Below, piece by piece: positions 23,605 through 32,795 of a stretch of 64,000 nucleotides of DNA; positions within the stretch are counted from its first letter, which is position 1; every line of letters begins with the position of its first letter. The position numbers and the translations under genes were made by a program. Location of the stretch: NCBI GenBank assembly GCA_964611645.1, contig CAZTAO010000004.1, positions 122,413-186,412 on the forward strand, in the 5' to 3' direction. Origin of the DNA: CAZTAO01 sp964611645. Its GTDB lineage: Bacteria; Armatimonadota; UBA5829. The notes under the pieces were generated by a model, which was given only the letters and a program-made list of their open reading frames with translations, was not told where the DNA came from and ran no database searches.

Positions 23605-25428
23605 CTACACGTACCACTCCACCGTCTCGCAGACCCGCACCTCGTGCAGTGGCTCATCGCCGCAGTGGACTGCCCGGTACCAGAAATACGTGCCGTCCGG
23701 CTTGAGTGAGACCAGGTTGTTTTCGGTCAGGAACGCCAGGATCTCTTTCGTCCTGGGTTCGCTGCCGACCGATTCTGTCCACTTCTCCAAGCTGACATCG
23801 ACCCCTGCTGCCTTGATCTTGCGCACCACATCGGCCATCTCCGGGAACCGGGCGGCGGAGTCCGGGATGAGCATTATCAGGCCGTGGTTGTTGTAGGCTG
23901 GGTAGTTGGCGTGGTTGTTGCGGGCGGGCCTCTTCGCGTAGTGCATCACTTTGGGGCCTCTGCATTCGGCGACATCATCCCCCGGCTCCGGCTCGAATAT
24001 CGCGTCCAGCCAATACCCGAAGTGCATGTCGGGGCACTTGTCATACTCCGGCAGGTCCAACCGGGCGACGCCGTTGGAGTCTGTCACTACTTCATAGACG
24101 TTATTGGACTCCTCCAGCCTGGTGGTATTGTCGTATCCATCCTCCCGCCATACAGGCTCCAGCCGGAATCGGACTGCCCTGCCTGCCACGGGCTTGCCGC
24201 CCGCGGTGAGTGTTGCCATGTACGAATTCATGTATTTGCTGCCATCCGGGGATAGCGCGCGCTCCACGTTGAGCTTCGATGGCTTGGGCAGGCGCTCCTC
24301 CAGCTTGAACGAATGGGTGCCAATGTACATATCGATCTCGCCAAGCGCGGAATCTGCGCCGTAGTGCCAGCAGGTAAGGAAGGTGCCGTCCGGCAGAAGC
24401 TCGATGATAGGTTGGTAGTGGCAGTTCGGTGCGCCCGCTATCTCATACCAGTTCTCGCCGAGGTCGTTGGAGCAGGCGTACACATCGCCCCGTCTCGCGC
24501 CGACTATCAGGCCGTCGGGGGTGATAGTGACCGACTCCGGCGTTATCCCGCTCTGGACCTTGTCATCAACGGGTTTTCCACGCCTGATTTCCATCATTGG
24601 CCCATTGGTGAACCCACCGGAGGTCGGCCTCACAACCTGGTACACAGGCTTGCCGGATTGGACCGTCGAGTTGATGAACAGCAGCGACCCGTCGGCCAGT
24701 TCCACAAAGTCCGGTTCCCAGGCGGTCACCCCAGGCAATACGTAGTGAGGCCCCTGCCAGGTGTGGCCACCGTCCCGGCTGATTACGAAGCACACGTCGA
24801 TGGTCAGGCACTGCCCGGGCACCTTGGTGTGGCGAGACGCCTTGGTTGTGCTGGGGCCAAAGCTCTCGCTGAAGTTCCCAGCCGCCACAATCGAGCCATC
24901 CCGCAGCTTCTTGAGCTTGTGGCAATAGAAGAATCCTCCCTCCATCACCTCGGCGATCTTATGCCAGGTATTTCCTCCGTCGGTGGATTCCTCTATGTCG
25001 TTGTGGAATCTCTCGTCCCCGAGTTCGTAGCGGTAGTGCTGGCAGCCGACTATCCGCACCATCCGCCCATCGGGATAGCCCACGTGCCAGTAGTGGCGGG
25101 TGTAGACCGGGCACCTGCCAGTCTGGACCCAGGTCTTGCCGTTATCGGAAGACTTCATGTAAACATACTCGTAGATAAGATCGCGGTTCATCGACCCCAT
25201 CGCCGCCGGCCCGAACCTGTACGGGATGCCCATCGCCTCGGCAAACTCCAAAGACGGCGCGACGCAGTCCGGGTTCTCACCTTTGCGGACCTCATTGAAC
25301 GCGATTCCAATGTCGCCGTTGCCGAATTGGAACAAGCTCACCCAAGCAGTATATCCCGGCCGGATCTGTGGATAGTAGACTGCTTGCTCGCGGAAGTCGA
25401 CGGCGGTGGCAAAGGTGGTGTCGTGCAT
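23605..25428 (-). CDS. BNR-repeat sialidase-family protein (607 aa)
   Basis: At least four Asp-box motifs mark a six-bladed beta-propeller: SSDNGKTWVQTG, STDGGNTWHKIAE, SRDGGHTWQGPHY and SNDLGENWYEIAG. No signal peptide is seen, so the protein is probably cytoplasmic or exported by another route. The C-terminal 230 residues add an Ig-like/beta region (VARLDLPEYDKCPD) and an alpha/beta tail. Family members include exo-alpha-sialidases and other glycosidases or lyases; substrate is not assignable. GGAGGAC precedes the ATG. It is flanked by other glycan-active genes in the same orientation. Confidence 0.78.
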   Translation of the reverse strand: MHDTTFATAVDFREQAVYYPQIRPGYTAWVSLFQFGNGDIGIAFNEVRKGENPDCVAPSLEFAEAMGIPYRFGPAAMGSMNRDLIYEYVYMKSSDNGKTWVQTGRCPVYTRHYWHVGYPDGRMVRIVGCQHYRYELGDERFHNDIEESTDGGNTWHKIAEVMEGGFFYCHKLKKLRDGSIVAAGNFSESFGPSTTKASRHTKVPGQCLTIDVCFVISRDGGHTWQGPHYVLPGVTAWEPDFVELADGSLLFINSTVQSGKPVYQVVRPTSGGFTNGPMMEIRRGKPVDDKVQSGITPESVTITPDGLIVGARRGDVYACSNDLGENWYEIAGAPNCHYQPIIELLPDGTFLTCWHYGADSALGEIDMYIGTHSFKLEERLPKPSKLNVERALSPDGSKYMNSYMATLTAGGKPVAGRAVRFRLEPVWREDGYDNTTRLEESNNVYEVVTDSNGVARLDLPEYDKCPDMHFGYWLDAIFEPEPGDDVAECRGPKVMHYAKRPARNNHANYPAYNNHGLIMLIPDSAARFPEMADVVRKIKAAGVDVSLEKWTESVGSEPRTKEILAFLTENNLVSLKPDGTYFWYRAVHCGDEPLHEVRVCETVEWYV

Positions 25429-25723
25429 TGCAGATTCGTCCTCCAGGTTGAGTCGTTTGTATGCTCACTTCTAGTAAGAACCAGTCGAGCGGGATGATCC
25501 GCGTACGCACATCAGACTGGTACTCAGCGTCTTCCGTTCCGTCACCGCTAGTAACAACCGAAGAGCTTTTCACCGACGATGGGTGTGTTGCAGTAGTGCC
25601 ACATCTCTGAGTCCTCAGGAAGTCGCCGACTTCCCCGCCAGTGAACCCGCATTTATCCTCGGTCATCTGTGTATCCTTAGTCCGATCACGCCGGTGATCC
25701 CCAGGCCTGCGGTAACATAGAGC
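25429..25723. other. Gap between sialidase and TIM-barrel glycosidase genes with a possible gene remnant
   Basis: No intact gene is seen in these 295 bp. On the minus strand an ATG at 25666 with AAGGA upstream starts a peptide (MTEDKCGFTGGEVGDF), and a different frame around 25616-25548 reads EDSEMWHYCNTPIVGEKL to a stop. This could be a frameshifted remnant of a glycan-related gene, but neither piece can be assigned to a family. Confidence 0.3.
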
Positions 25724-28186
25724 TCACTGCGCGTATTTCGTAATCTCGCCCCGGAGGGTGTCGGCGTAGGCGCGGACATCCGCCTGAAGAGACTGCGCCG
25801 ATTCGGCGATCTCCGCTGATGCCGCGCGGAAATCTATCGCCGGCCCACCGCAGCGGCCCATCAGGTAGTCGTGCCTGGTCCGGCTGTAACGGCGAAGGAG
25901 CGGTTCTAAAGATTTGGCATGCTCTTCCATTCCCTCGCGCACCTTACCGCCGACGTTATGCCCCGGTTTGTCCCACTGACCGTATACGTGCGACGGTCCG
26001 AAGACCACTTCGATCAACTTGCCCAGCGTCTCTTTCGCGGATGCCAGTGACTCGGAGGTCCGCCGCAGCCTCTCGCTCTTGTGCATGGTCTCAAGAAGTC
26101 TCTTGCCTGCCTCGGCGGCCTTCTCTTCTGATTTGGCATAGGAACCTGCCTTCGCCAACCTGCGCGCTTCCGCCGCATCCTTGTCGAACTGGTCAACCGC
26201 CCACCAGAGCCCCCAGTTCTTCGCAATCTCGCGGTCGGCGCGTTGAACCCTCAGCATCTCGTTCACGCGGTTGATCACGATCTGCTTTTTCGCGGCGGCG
26301 AACTGCGCGGATGTTCCCAGCATGTAGACGCAACCATCCCCCGGGCGCAGCGCCTCCACCTGAAACTTGCTGCTTCCGGCAGTAGCGACCTGCCTGAGAG
26401 AGTACAAGTCAAACACCGCACGGTCGGGCCTCACGAACGGCTTCGGCAGCGTGAGCAGTCCGCTCTGCTCCTTCTGTGACATCATGTTCCGGCCGGGGTG
26501 GGCCACGTCCTCGTTGACGGCCACAAAGTAGACTGGCGCGGCTCCCGGTTTCGCGTCAGGGTCACACATCGCGGTCGCCGATATGGGCTTGTCGCCCCCG
26601 CCGGAGGTCTCCACCTTGACAGGCTGGTCCCAGCGGACGCGAGCGGGCACAAGCAGTGGGCCCACGGCCAGCAGCCGCTCTCCGAGGGCTGCAACTTCCT
26701 TCCCGACAGGAAGCAGGTTCCCTACCAGGTCGGCCATGTTCTTATGCATGTGCGAGCAGTAGGCGTAATGCCAGATGCCTTTGACGTCGTTCTGAAGCGC
26801 GAGATACGCCATAAGCCGGTACATCTCGGGGGTCTCGTATTCATAGGCTGACTGCACCCAGTACCACTGCGGCTTGCTGCTGAACTGGCTGATCTGGCGA
26901 CACCAGCCGGCGACTGGCCACGGGCCCTCGGAGCCTGCGTGGCTCGCAGGGTACATGTCGGTCCAGTTGACGGTGGCAAACCGCTCATAGTACATGCAGT
27001 TATGCAACCTGTAGTGGTTATGCACAGCCAACCGCTCGGGGTCGAGCTTGTCGTAGACACCCTTCATGCCTGCAACGCCGACGTACAGCTCCAGTCCTGG
27101 CTCGTCAATGAGGTCCCAGCCGATGATGGAAGAAAGACCCTTGGCTTCCTCGATCTGCCGCGCCGCGGCTTCCAGTGCAGCTTTCGGTCCTCTGCCTTCC
27201 CTCACATCCTGGTACATGTTGACGAAGTCTGCGTAAGGGCTCTCTCCGACGAATCCTGCGCTGCCGTCGGGAGCATAGCCTCTGCACGTGTGTTCGATGG
27301 TCATGATGTCTCTTGCCTCGGCCATCCGGGCTTTGTGAGGGATATCCGTGCTGTACGCCGCGCCGCTGAGCGAATGGGCGTTCAGATGTGCGCGGGCAAG
27401 CTCATCATACAGCCCCGCCCAGCCACCGATAAACGGTGAATCGGCCCCGGCCCCAAATAGAAATGTGTTCCGAAGACGCTTCGGTACGAGTGGCGCCTTA
27501 TAGTCCCGAAGAAGCGCAACGCGGGCTTCGAGCTGCTTTTTCTCCCTGCTGCTGAAAGACCGCAGGATCATCTTCGTGATCCGGATTTCGCATGCGCCGG
27601 AGCTCTCTCCAGTGACGTTGAAATGCATGCCCAGACGCTTCAGCCTGCTCGCGGAGCGGGCATCGGCAAAGCCCGCGTCCGGCATCAATCGTATGACCAG
27701 GTTGGCGTCCGATGCGTCGTAGATGTTCTGCCGCATGCCGGGTGTCCAGCAATCCGCCCACAGCAACCGGCCGCCTTCTTGATCGGGTTCGATATAGGCT
27801 TCGACGTTCATGGCTGCGGTATAGGGTAATTCCTCAGGTCGGACAGTTGCGGAAAGCTCAGGCGTGACCATTTTGGCTGCGCCTGCGTCCCACTTGACTT
27901 CCAGTATGGGGAAGCCTTTCAGGTCGAACGCTTCCGGGAAGTTGATGCTGAAGCTTAGCGCTCCGGTGTGCCTCTTTGGATCGCGAATGAGCCGCAGCGC
28001 CCCATCCCGCACCTCCATCGAAAGGTCCTTGACCACTCCCGCGTCGATCCGGCTGAGAATACTCGAATCGGTGACATCCAGCGCCCAGCCCACGGACGCC
28101 TTCTCTTGCGCGCACAAAGCAGAAGCCAGCACCACGCTAACCCCGACTGCAAGCATTGTGAATGCCCTTCGCATTGATCCTGTCAT
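25724..28186 (-). CDS. Secreted TIM-barrel glycoside hydrolase-like protein (about 820 aa)
   Basis: A signal peptide (RRAFTMLAVGVSVVLASALC) leads into a beta-sandwich-like N-terminal region and a TIM-barrel-like middle with IIGWDLIDEPGLELYVG, where the glutamate of DEP is a candidate catalytic acid, and WYWVQSAYEYETPEMYRLMAYLAL further on. The last 200 residues are helical and rich in Lys, Glu and Arg. This layout recalls GH42/GH5-like clan A enzymes, but the family cannot be fixed. ATG 28186 was chosen because GGAGAAACGGGT lies upstream; ATG 28249 would put extra charged residues before the signal peptide. It probably acts outside the cytoplasm on polysaccharide. Confidence 0.6.
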   Translation of the reverse strand: MTGSMRRAFTMLAVGVSVVLASALCAQEKASVGWALDVTDSSILSRIDAGVVKDLSMEVRDGALRLIRDPKRHTGALSFSINFPEAFDLKGFPILEVKWDAGAAKMVTPELSATVRPEELPYTAAMNVEAYIEPDQEGGRLLWADCWTPGMRQNIYDASDANLVIRLMPDAGFADARSASRLKRLGMHFNVTGESSGACEIRITKMILRSFSSREKKQLEARVALLRDYKAPLVPKRLRNTFLFGAGADSPFIGGWAGLYDELARAHLNAHSLSGAAYSTDIPHKARMAEARDIMTIEHTCRGYAPDGSAGFVGESPYADFVNMYQDVREGRGPKAALEAAARQIEEAKGLSSIIGWDLIDEPGLELYVGVAGMKGVYDKLDPERLAVHNHYRLHNCMYYERFATVNWTDMYPASHAGSEGPWPVAGWCRQISQFSSKPQWYWVQSAYEYETPEMYRLMAYLALQNDVKGIWHYAYCSHMHKNMADLVGNLLPVGKEVAALGERLLAVGPLLVPARVRWDQPVKVETSGGGDKPISATAMCDPDAKPGAAPVYFVAVNEDVAHPGRNMMSQKEQSGLLTLPKPFVRPDRAVFDLYSLRQVATAGSSKFQVEALRPGDGCVYMLGTSAQFAAAKKQIVINRVNEMLRVQRADREIAKNWGLWWAVDQFDKDAAEARRLAKAGSYAKSEEKAAEAGKRLLETMHKSERLRRTSESLASAKETLGKLIEVVFGPSHVYGQWDKPGHNVGGKVREGMEEHAKSLEPLLRRYSRTRHDYLMGRCGGPAIDFRAASAEIAESAQSLQADVRAYADTLRGEITKYAQ

Positions 28187-28292
28187 TACCCGTTTCTCCA
28201 GAATGGCTATGCGGGAGCGCCGAACGGTACTCGCCTCGCAAGCCCGCAAAACAGAAGTCCCCTCAGCCAGTCAAGGCCACCATACGGTACAA

Positions 28293-28997
28293 CTAGCCTC
28301 GGTTAAGTTGAACAGTTGTGCGGATCATGCGGAACGAGTAGTGGGCGTCGTCGGGGAACTGGTCGCTCTTCCAGCCGGGAGTTTCTCCTCCGCCCATCAC
28401 GATCACGTTCTTCGACGGCGGTATCTCGAAGATGGCACAACTCATGCCGGTGAGCGGGAATTCCCGATAGTGGGTCTTCAGTCCACCGTTTGCCATCCAG
28501 GGGTAAAGCTCCAGCAGGCCCGGAGTCAGTTCCTCGTATGCCGCCAGACCCTCTGGCGTGACACCTTTGATCTGGCCCTCGGCATACCACTGATCGTACC
28601 GCAGGTGCATTCCCCACAAACCGTTGATGCGCATTCTGACGGGCATGACCGCATCCATCTCCGCCTTGCGCCGCCATTCCCTGATCGGCTCGCACTCAAT
28701 CTGGATGTAGCCCGGAGGCGTGCAAGCGCTGCCGATGACGACCACCCGAATGATTGGATGATCTTCCGCGATCTCAATCGAGTCCGCCGGCAGGTTCCCG
28801 ATCGGATTCTCCTCGTCGTTTACGGAGTTGATCGGGTTGGTCTCCATCCCGTGGAACTCGTTGCCATGGTAGACCCGCCGATTGACTGTTACGTTCTCGT
28901 AGTTGAACGGCAGTTCATATTCATACTCCTCGGTTACCAGTTTGACCTTCTTGCGGCGAGGCTCGCCCTCGTAACCCTGCACATACTGCTCGGACAT
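28293..28997 (-). CDS. Conserved-looking hypothetical protein (234 aa)
   Basis: I do not recognise a family. The protein has no signal peptide or membrane segment, is acidic at the N-terminal half (VTEEYEYELPFNYENV) and contains several tryptophan-rich stretches (GLWGMHLRYDQWYAEG). The ATG is preceded by an excellent GGAGGAGAAG site, and codon use matches its neighbours, so it is very likely expressed. It lies between GH3 and the TIM-barrel glycosidase in the same orientation and may be part of that operon. Confidence 0.65.
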   Translation of the reverse strand: MSEQYVQGYEGEPRRKKVKLVTEEYEYELPFNYENVTVNRRVYHGNEFHGMETNPINSVNDEENPIGNLPADSIEIAEDHPIIRVVVIGSACTPPGYIQIECEPIREWRRKAEMDAVMPVRMRINGLWGMHLRYDQWYAEGQIKGVTPEGLAAYEELTPGLLELYPWMANGGLKTHYREFPLTGMSCAIFEIPPSKNVIVMGGGETPGWKSDQFPDDAHYSFRMIRTTVQLNRG

Positions 28998-29036
28998 ACT
29001 CTTCTCCTCCGACCGTAGTTGTTGCTGTCACTGCTT

Positions 29037-31259
29037 CTACAGCACTTCAAACGCACTCTTCAGGCCACCGACTATTACCTCGAATTCCCCCGGCTCGACG
29101 ACCCACTTCATATTTTCATCCAATAGCCGAATGTCCTTCGGCCCAAGCTCGAACCGCACAACTTTGCTCGTCCCCGGCTCCAACCACGCTTTCTCAAACC
29201 CTCTCAGTACCTTGACCGACGTCTCGACAGTGCTGTAGACATCGTTCACATATAGCTGAACCACCTCGGCTCCCGCGCGCTTGCCGGTATTGGCCACCCT
29301 TACACTGACATTCACTCTGCCGCCCGGTCCGATCTTTTTGGGACTGACTTTGAGGTCGGAGTACTCATACGTGGTGTAGCTCAGCCCGTGGCCGAACTCG
29401 AAAAGCGGACTAGCCGGCGAGAGAACGTAGCCGCGCCGGTCAGGATCGCCCATCCCGTGGTTTGTGGCGGCGAAAGAAGGTTTCTGGTTGTAGAATGTCG
29501 GGATGTGGCCGGTCGACCTGGGGAGGCTCACCGTGAGCTTACCGCTGGGGTTTACGTCACCGAAAAGCGCATCCGCCAGCGCGTTCCCGCCCTCTTCACC
29601 GGGGAACCACGCCTCCACCATAGCGGGTGCGTTCCCAGCGATCCATTGGATAGCGAGCTGCCGACCGTTCACCAGTATGACCACGACCGGAGTTCCCGTC
29701 TCATGGACTGCCTTTACCAGGTCCAACTGCACGCCGGGCAGCTCCAAGCAGTGAGTGTCGTTGCCTTCCGCGCATAGGTACTCGTCCTCACCTACCACTA
29801 CTATCGCCACGTCGGACTTCTTCGCCGCCGCCAGTGCCTCGGCGAAGCCTGTGTGATCGGTATCCCACAGGCCGCACCCCTTAGCGTAGTGGACTGTCAC
29901 GCTCTCGCCTGCGCGCGCCCTGATGCCCTGAAGAGGAGTAACGAGGCAGTCGTTGAAGCCGCTGTAGTCACCAAGCTGAGCTTCGTCGGCGTTCGGTCCG
30001 ATGACGGCAATGGACTTCACGTTGTCACCGAATGGAAGCAGGCCGCCGTCGTTCTTCAGCAGGACTATCGACTCCTGCGCCACTTTCCTGGCGAGTGCTC
30101 TGTGCTCGGCGCTGTTGCGCACTTTCGCGGCCTTGCCCTCTTCTGTGAACGGGTTCTCAAACAAGCCCAGCGCGAACTTGACCCGCAGCACCCTGCGAGC
30201 AGCTTCGTCAACTACGCTTTCGGCAACCTTACCCTCCCGCACCAGGGTGAGCAGCAACCGACCGTAGCTTCCCAGCGGGGCGTCCATATCCACCCCAGCC
30301 TCCAGCGCCATCTTCCCGGCAAGCGCGAGAGACGGCGCGACTTTGTGGACCTCGTGCAGGTACTTCACCGAGAACCAGTCTGAATAGACATAGCCCTGGA
30401 AGCCCCACTCCTGCTTGAGGACTCTCGTCAGATACTCCCGGCTCGCGGCAAAAGGTATGCCATCCGTCTCGTGATAGGCATTCATCACGGAGAGAACCCC
30501 GGCTTCCTTGACCGCAGCCTCAAACGGAGGCAGGTACAAGCTCCGCATCTCCCGGCTGCCGACGTTTACCGGCGCCATGTTGATCCCACCTTGCGGGCTT
30601 CCGTGGGCGGCGAAGTGCTTGGCAGTCGCGGCGCAATGCTCCTGGTCGATGGGGGGACCTCCGCCCTGCAGTCCCCTTATGTACGCGACGCCCATTCTCT
30701 CTGCCAGATAGGGATCTTCGCCGTATGTCTCCTGAACGCGGCCCCATCTAGGCTCCCGCGCGAGGTCCAGTACCGGCGAGAGTATCTGGCTGATTCCGGC
30801 CGCGCGGCATTCCCTGGCCACGGTGTCGGCAACTTGGGTCAGCAGTTCGGGATCCCAGGTTGAGGCCATAGCGATGGCGTGGGGGTAGACGGTCGCTTCG
30901 GCTGCCAAGTGGCCGTGAACACCCTCACCGGCCAGTATGACCGGAATGCCGAGGCGGGTGTTCTCGATCAGGTACTTTTGCAGATTATTTACACACTCAA
31001 CATGTGTAGCGATCGTCCGTCTGGGGTCATCTTGCGGGGTGAAGTGGAACTGCTGTACGGACCCGATTGCCAGCTTGTCGACGTTCTGTCTGGCCTTCTC
31101 CGCATCGAGCTTGTAGTCTTCCATCCAGTCGTCGAGGAACGACATACCTGTCTGGGCGATCTTCTCCTCGACAGTCATTCTGCCCAGCAGGTCTTCCAGC
31201 CTCTTCTCGACCGGCAGTTTTGGGTCGAGATATGGGAATCTGGGTGTGTTAGCTCCCAT
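29037..31259 (-). CDS. GH3 family beta-glucosidase (BglX-like, 740 aa)
   Basis: A complete GH3 enzyme: N-terminal (beta/alpha)8 domain with LGIPVILAGEGVHGH, SPVLDLAREPRWGRVQETYGEDP, TAKHFAAHGSPQGG and the nucleophile region GYVYSDWFSV (Asp near residue 294); then the alpha/beta sandwich domain (IAVIGPNADEAQLGDYSG) and a C-terminal fibronectin type III-like domain (GAEVVQLYVNDVYSTVET). It hydrolyses terminal beta-linked glucose or xylose from oligosaccharides. The ATG at 31259 has GGAGGAC eight bases upstream; the longer frame to 31325 lacks such a site. No signal peptide is visible, which suggests cytoplasmic processing of imported oligosaccharides. Confidence 0.92.
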   Translation of the reverse strand: MGANTPRFPYLDPKLPVEKRLEDLLGRMTVEEKIAQTGMSFLDDWMEDYKLDAEKARQNVDKLAIGSVQQFHFTPQDDPRRTIATHVECVNNLQKYLIENTRLGIPVILAGEGVHGHLAAEATVYPHAIAMASTWDPELLTQVADTVARECRAAGISQILSPVLDLAREPRWGRVQETYGEDPYLAERMGVAYIRGLQGGGPPIDQEHCAATAKHFAAHGSPQGGINMAPVNVGSREMRSLYLPPFEAAVKEAGVLSVMNAYHETDGIPFAASREYLTRVLKQEWGFQGYVYSDWFSVKYLHEVHKVAPSLALAGKMALEAGVDMDAPLGSYGRLLLTLVREGKVAESVVDEAARRVLRVKFALGLFENPFTEEGKAAKVRNSAEHRALARKVAQESIVLLKNDGGLLPFGDNVKSIAVIGPNADEAQLGDYSGFNDCLVTPLQGIRARAGESVTVHYAKGCGLWDTDHTGFAEALAAAKKSDVAIVVVGEDEYLCAEGNDTHCLELPGVQLDLVKAVHETGTPVVVILVNGRQLAIQWIAGNAPAMVEAWFPGEEGGNALADALFGDVNPSGKLTVSLPRSTGHIPTFYNQKPSFAATNHGMGDPDRRGYVLSPASPLFEFGHGLSYTTYEYSDLKVSPKKIGPGGRVNVSVRVANTGKRAGAEVVQLYVNDVYSTVETSVKVLRGFEKAWLEPGTSKVVRFELGPKDIRLLDENMKWVVEPGEFEVIVGGLKSAFEVL

Positions 31260-31343
31260 CCAATTGTCCTCCACGGCATTGGGTGAATAAGGCGTGGCTT
31301 GGCCAACGGCCAACTCGCAACCCATGGCTCAAGAACGAGTGGA

Positions 31344-32723
31344 TCAGAACCCGAGAGACTTCATTGACCGTTTGAGCAGAATGTAGAACAGGGTCACGAA
31401 CAGCGCCACCAGGCCGGGGATTGAGCCGAAAAATGTCCACCACCAGATCTCCATCCGGTTTGCCCTCTGCGGCAGGATCGGGGGATCCACCACCACGAAC
31501 TGCGGGCCTCTGCTTTGGGCAATCAACTGAGCCTTCACATACTCCCCACGGATCAGGGTAAGCCGGCTGCGCTCGTCGCGGAGATTGAGCTGGAGCTGCG
31601 TGTACTTGGCCTGGGTTGCCGGAAGGGTCTGGAGCCTTTCCCTTATCTGCTGCTCAGCGCCTCGGAGGCCTTCTTCTTTGGCTTTGGCGGTCACGGCGGC
31701 GAGAATTGAGTCTTTCACAAACGGCGACGCACCCGCCTTCACGCTCATCAACTGCCTGGATACCTCGGCTTTGATATCTCGGGTCGCCACGTCCAGCGCC
31801 TGCTTTGCCGCAACCACCTCGGGCCGCTTGTCGGTGTACTTGCGCCTGAGGTTGGAGAGTTGGGTCTCGGCGTCCACCATCCGGCTGTACAGCACTGAGA
31901 TCATCGACTTCTCGCTGCCTGTCGGGTCCTGGGAAAGCGCAATCATCTTCGCGGCCTGGTCCGAGACGGACCTTGCGTTGGACTCCGCCGTGGCGGATTC
32001 AACCTTTGCCGTATAGAGGTCCCTGAGGGTGTCCGAGTATATTTGGCTGAGAGAGGTAAGCTGTGTGTCGGGCGGCGCTCCGCCGACTGCGGTCTGGAAA
32101 TCAACCAGTTCCTTCTGAGCGTCAGCGCAGTCTTTCTGGGCGGTGTCCAGGCTCTTCTGAAGCAGAGCGAGGTTCTTGTCCGCAGGGTCGACGCTGAGTT
32201 CCTTCACCGACTGCGTGAGAACATCAATAGCCTCGGCCACGATGGATCTGGCCCGCTCGGGTTTGTAATCGGTGTAGCCGATTCTCAGGTCGCCGCTGAG
32301 GCCCTCGCTGCAGACAAAGTCCTCCGTGAACCGCTCGATTGCCCTCTCATTGCTCAGACCCCACTCCTTAGCGAGGTCGAACTTGTCGATGAGCCTGGTG
32401 ATAGTCTTGCGGCTCTTTAGGATTATCCCGGCGGTGCTTGGAGAGGTCCCCGGCTGAGGCACCGACAGCAACCCCTGCATCAGAGGCAGAGACGGCTGGT
32501 CGATAGACCCCCCGCCAGTTCCCGCCGCGCCACCTGTGGTAGGCGGACCCTGCTCACCAAAACCACTGGGCGCAGCCACCCTGGATGTGCCGGGAAACAG
32601 TATTGATGCCGACGATGTGTAGGTTCTAGGGATGACCAGCCACAGCAGCGCCATCAACGCCGCGCCGCCCACCGCCGCCATCGCCAGAATCTGAAGAAAC
32701 CTGATTTGCTTAGGTATGAACAT
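31344..32723 (-). CDS. Wzz/GNVR-type polysaccharide chain-length or export co-protein (459 aa)
   Basis: An N-terminal membrane helix (LQILAMAAVGGAALMALLWL) and a C-terminal one (FFGSIPGLVALFVTLFYILL) bracket a long periplasmic region with predicted coiled coils (residues about 170-370), as in Wzz/GumC polysaccharide co-polymerases. A proline- and glycine-rich stretch near residues 50-80 follows the first helix. No C-terminal tyrosine-kinase domain is fused. It lies just downstream of the SLBB export gene, so the pair probably forms the inner- and outer-membrane parts of an exopolysaccharide exporter. No glycosyltransferases are in this window. Confidence 0.83.
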   Translation of the reverse strand: MFIPKQIRFLQILAMAAVGGAALMALLWLVIPRTYTSSASILFPGTSRVAAPSGFGEQGPPTTGGAAGTGGGSIDQPSLPLMQGLLSVPQPGTSPSTAGIILKSRKTITRLIDKFDLAKEWGLSNERAIERFTEDFVCSEGLSGDLRIGYTDYKPERARSIVAEAIDVLTQSVKELSVDPADKNLALLQKSLDTAQKDCADAQKELVDFQTAVGGAPPDTQLTSLSQIYSDTLRDLYTAKVESATAESNARSVSDQAAKMIALSQDPTGSEKSMISVLYSRMVDAETQLSNLRRKYTDKRPEVVAAKQALDVATRDIKAEVSRQLMSVKAGASPFVKDSILAAVTAKAKEEGLRGAEQQIRERLQTLPATQAKYTQLQLNLRDERSRLTLIRGEYVKAQLIAQSRGPQFVVVDPPILPQRANRMEIWWWTFFGSIPGLVALFVTLFYILLKRSMKSLGF

Positions 32724-32795
32724 ATATAGAACCCCTCATCCCAACGAAGAAGAACCGCCCCCTGGCCCCCTCCTGCGGGGAGGGGGAATCGAGGT

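Noticed and set aside
32740..32795. C-rich and G-rich hairpin before the Wzz-like gene start and a similar one at 37060-37095.
   Set aside because: These are common GC-rich dispersed hairpins with no T-run; no specific function can be argued, and they do not share the 11-3-11 geometry.
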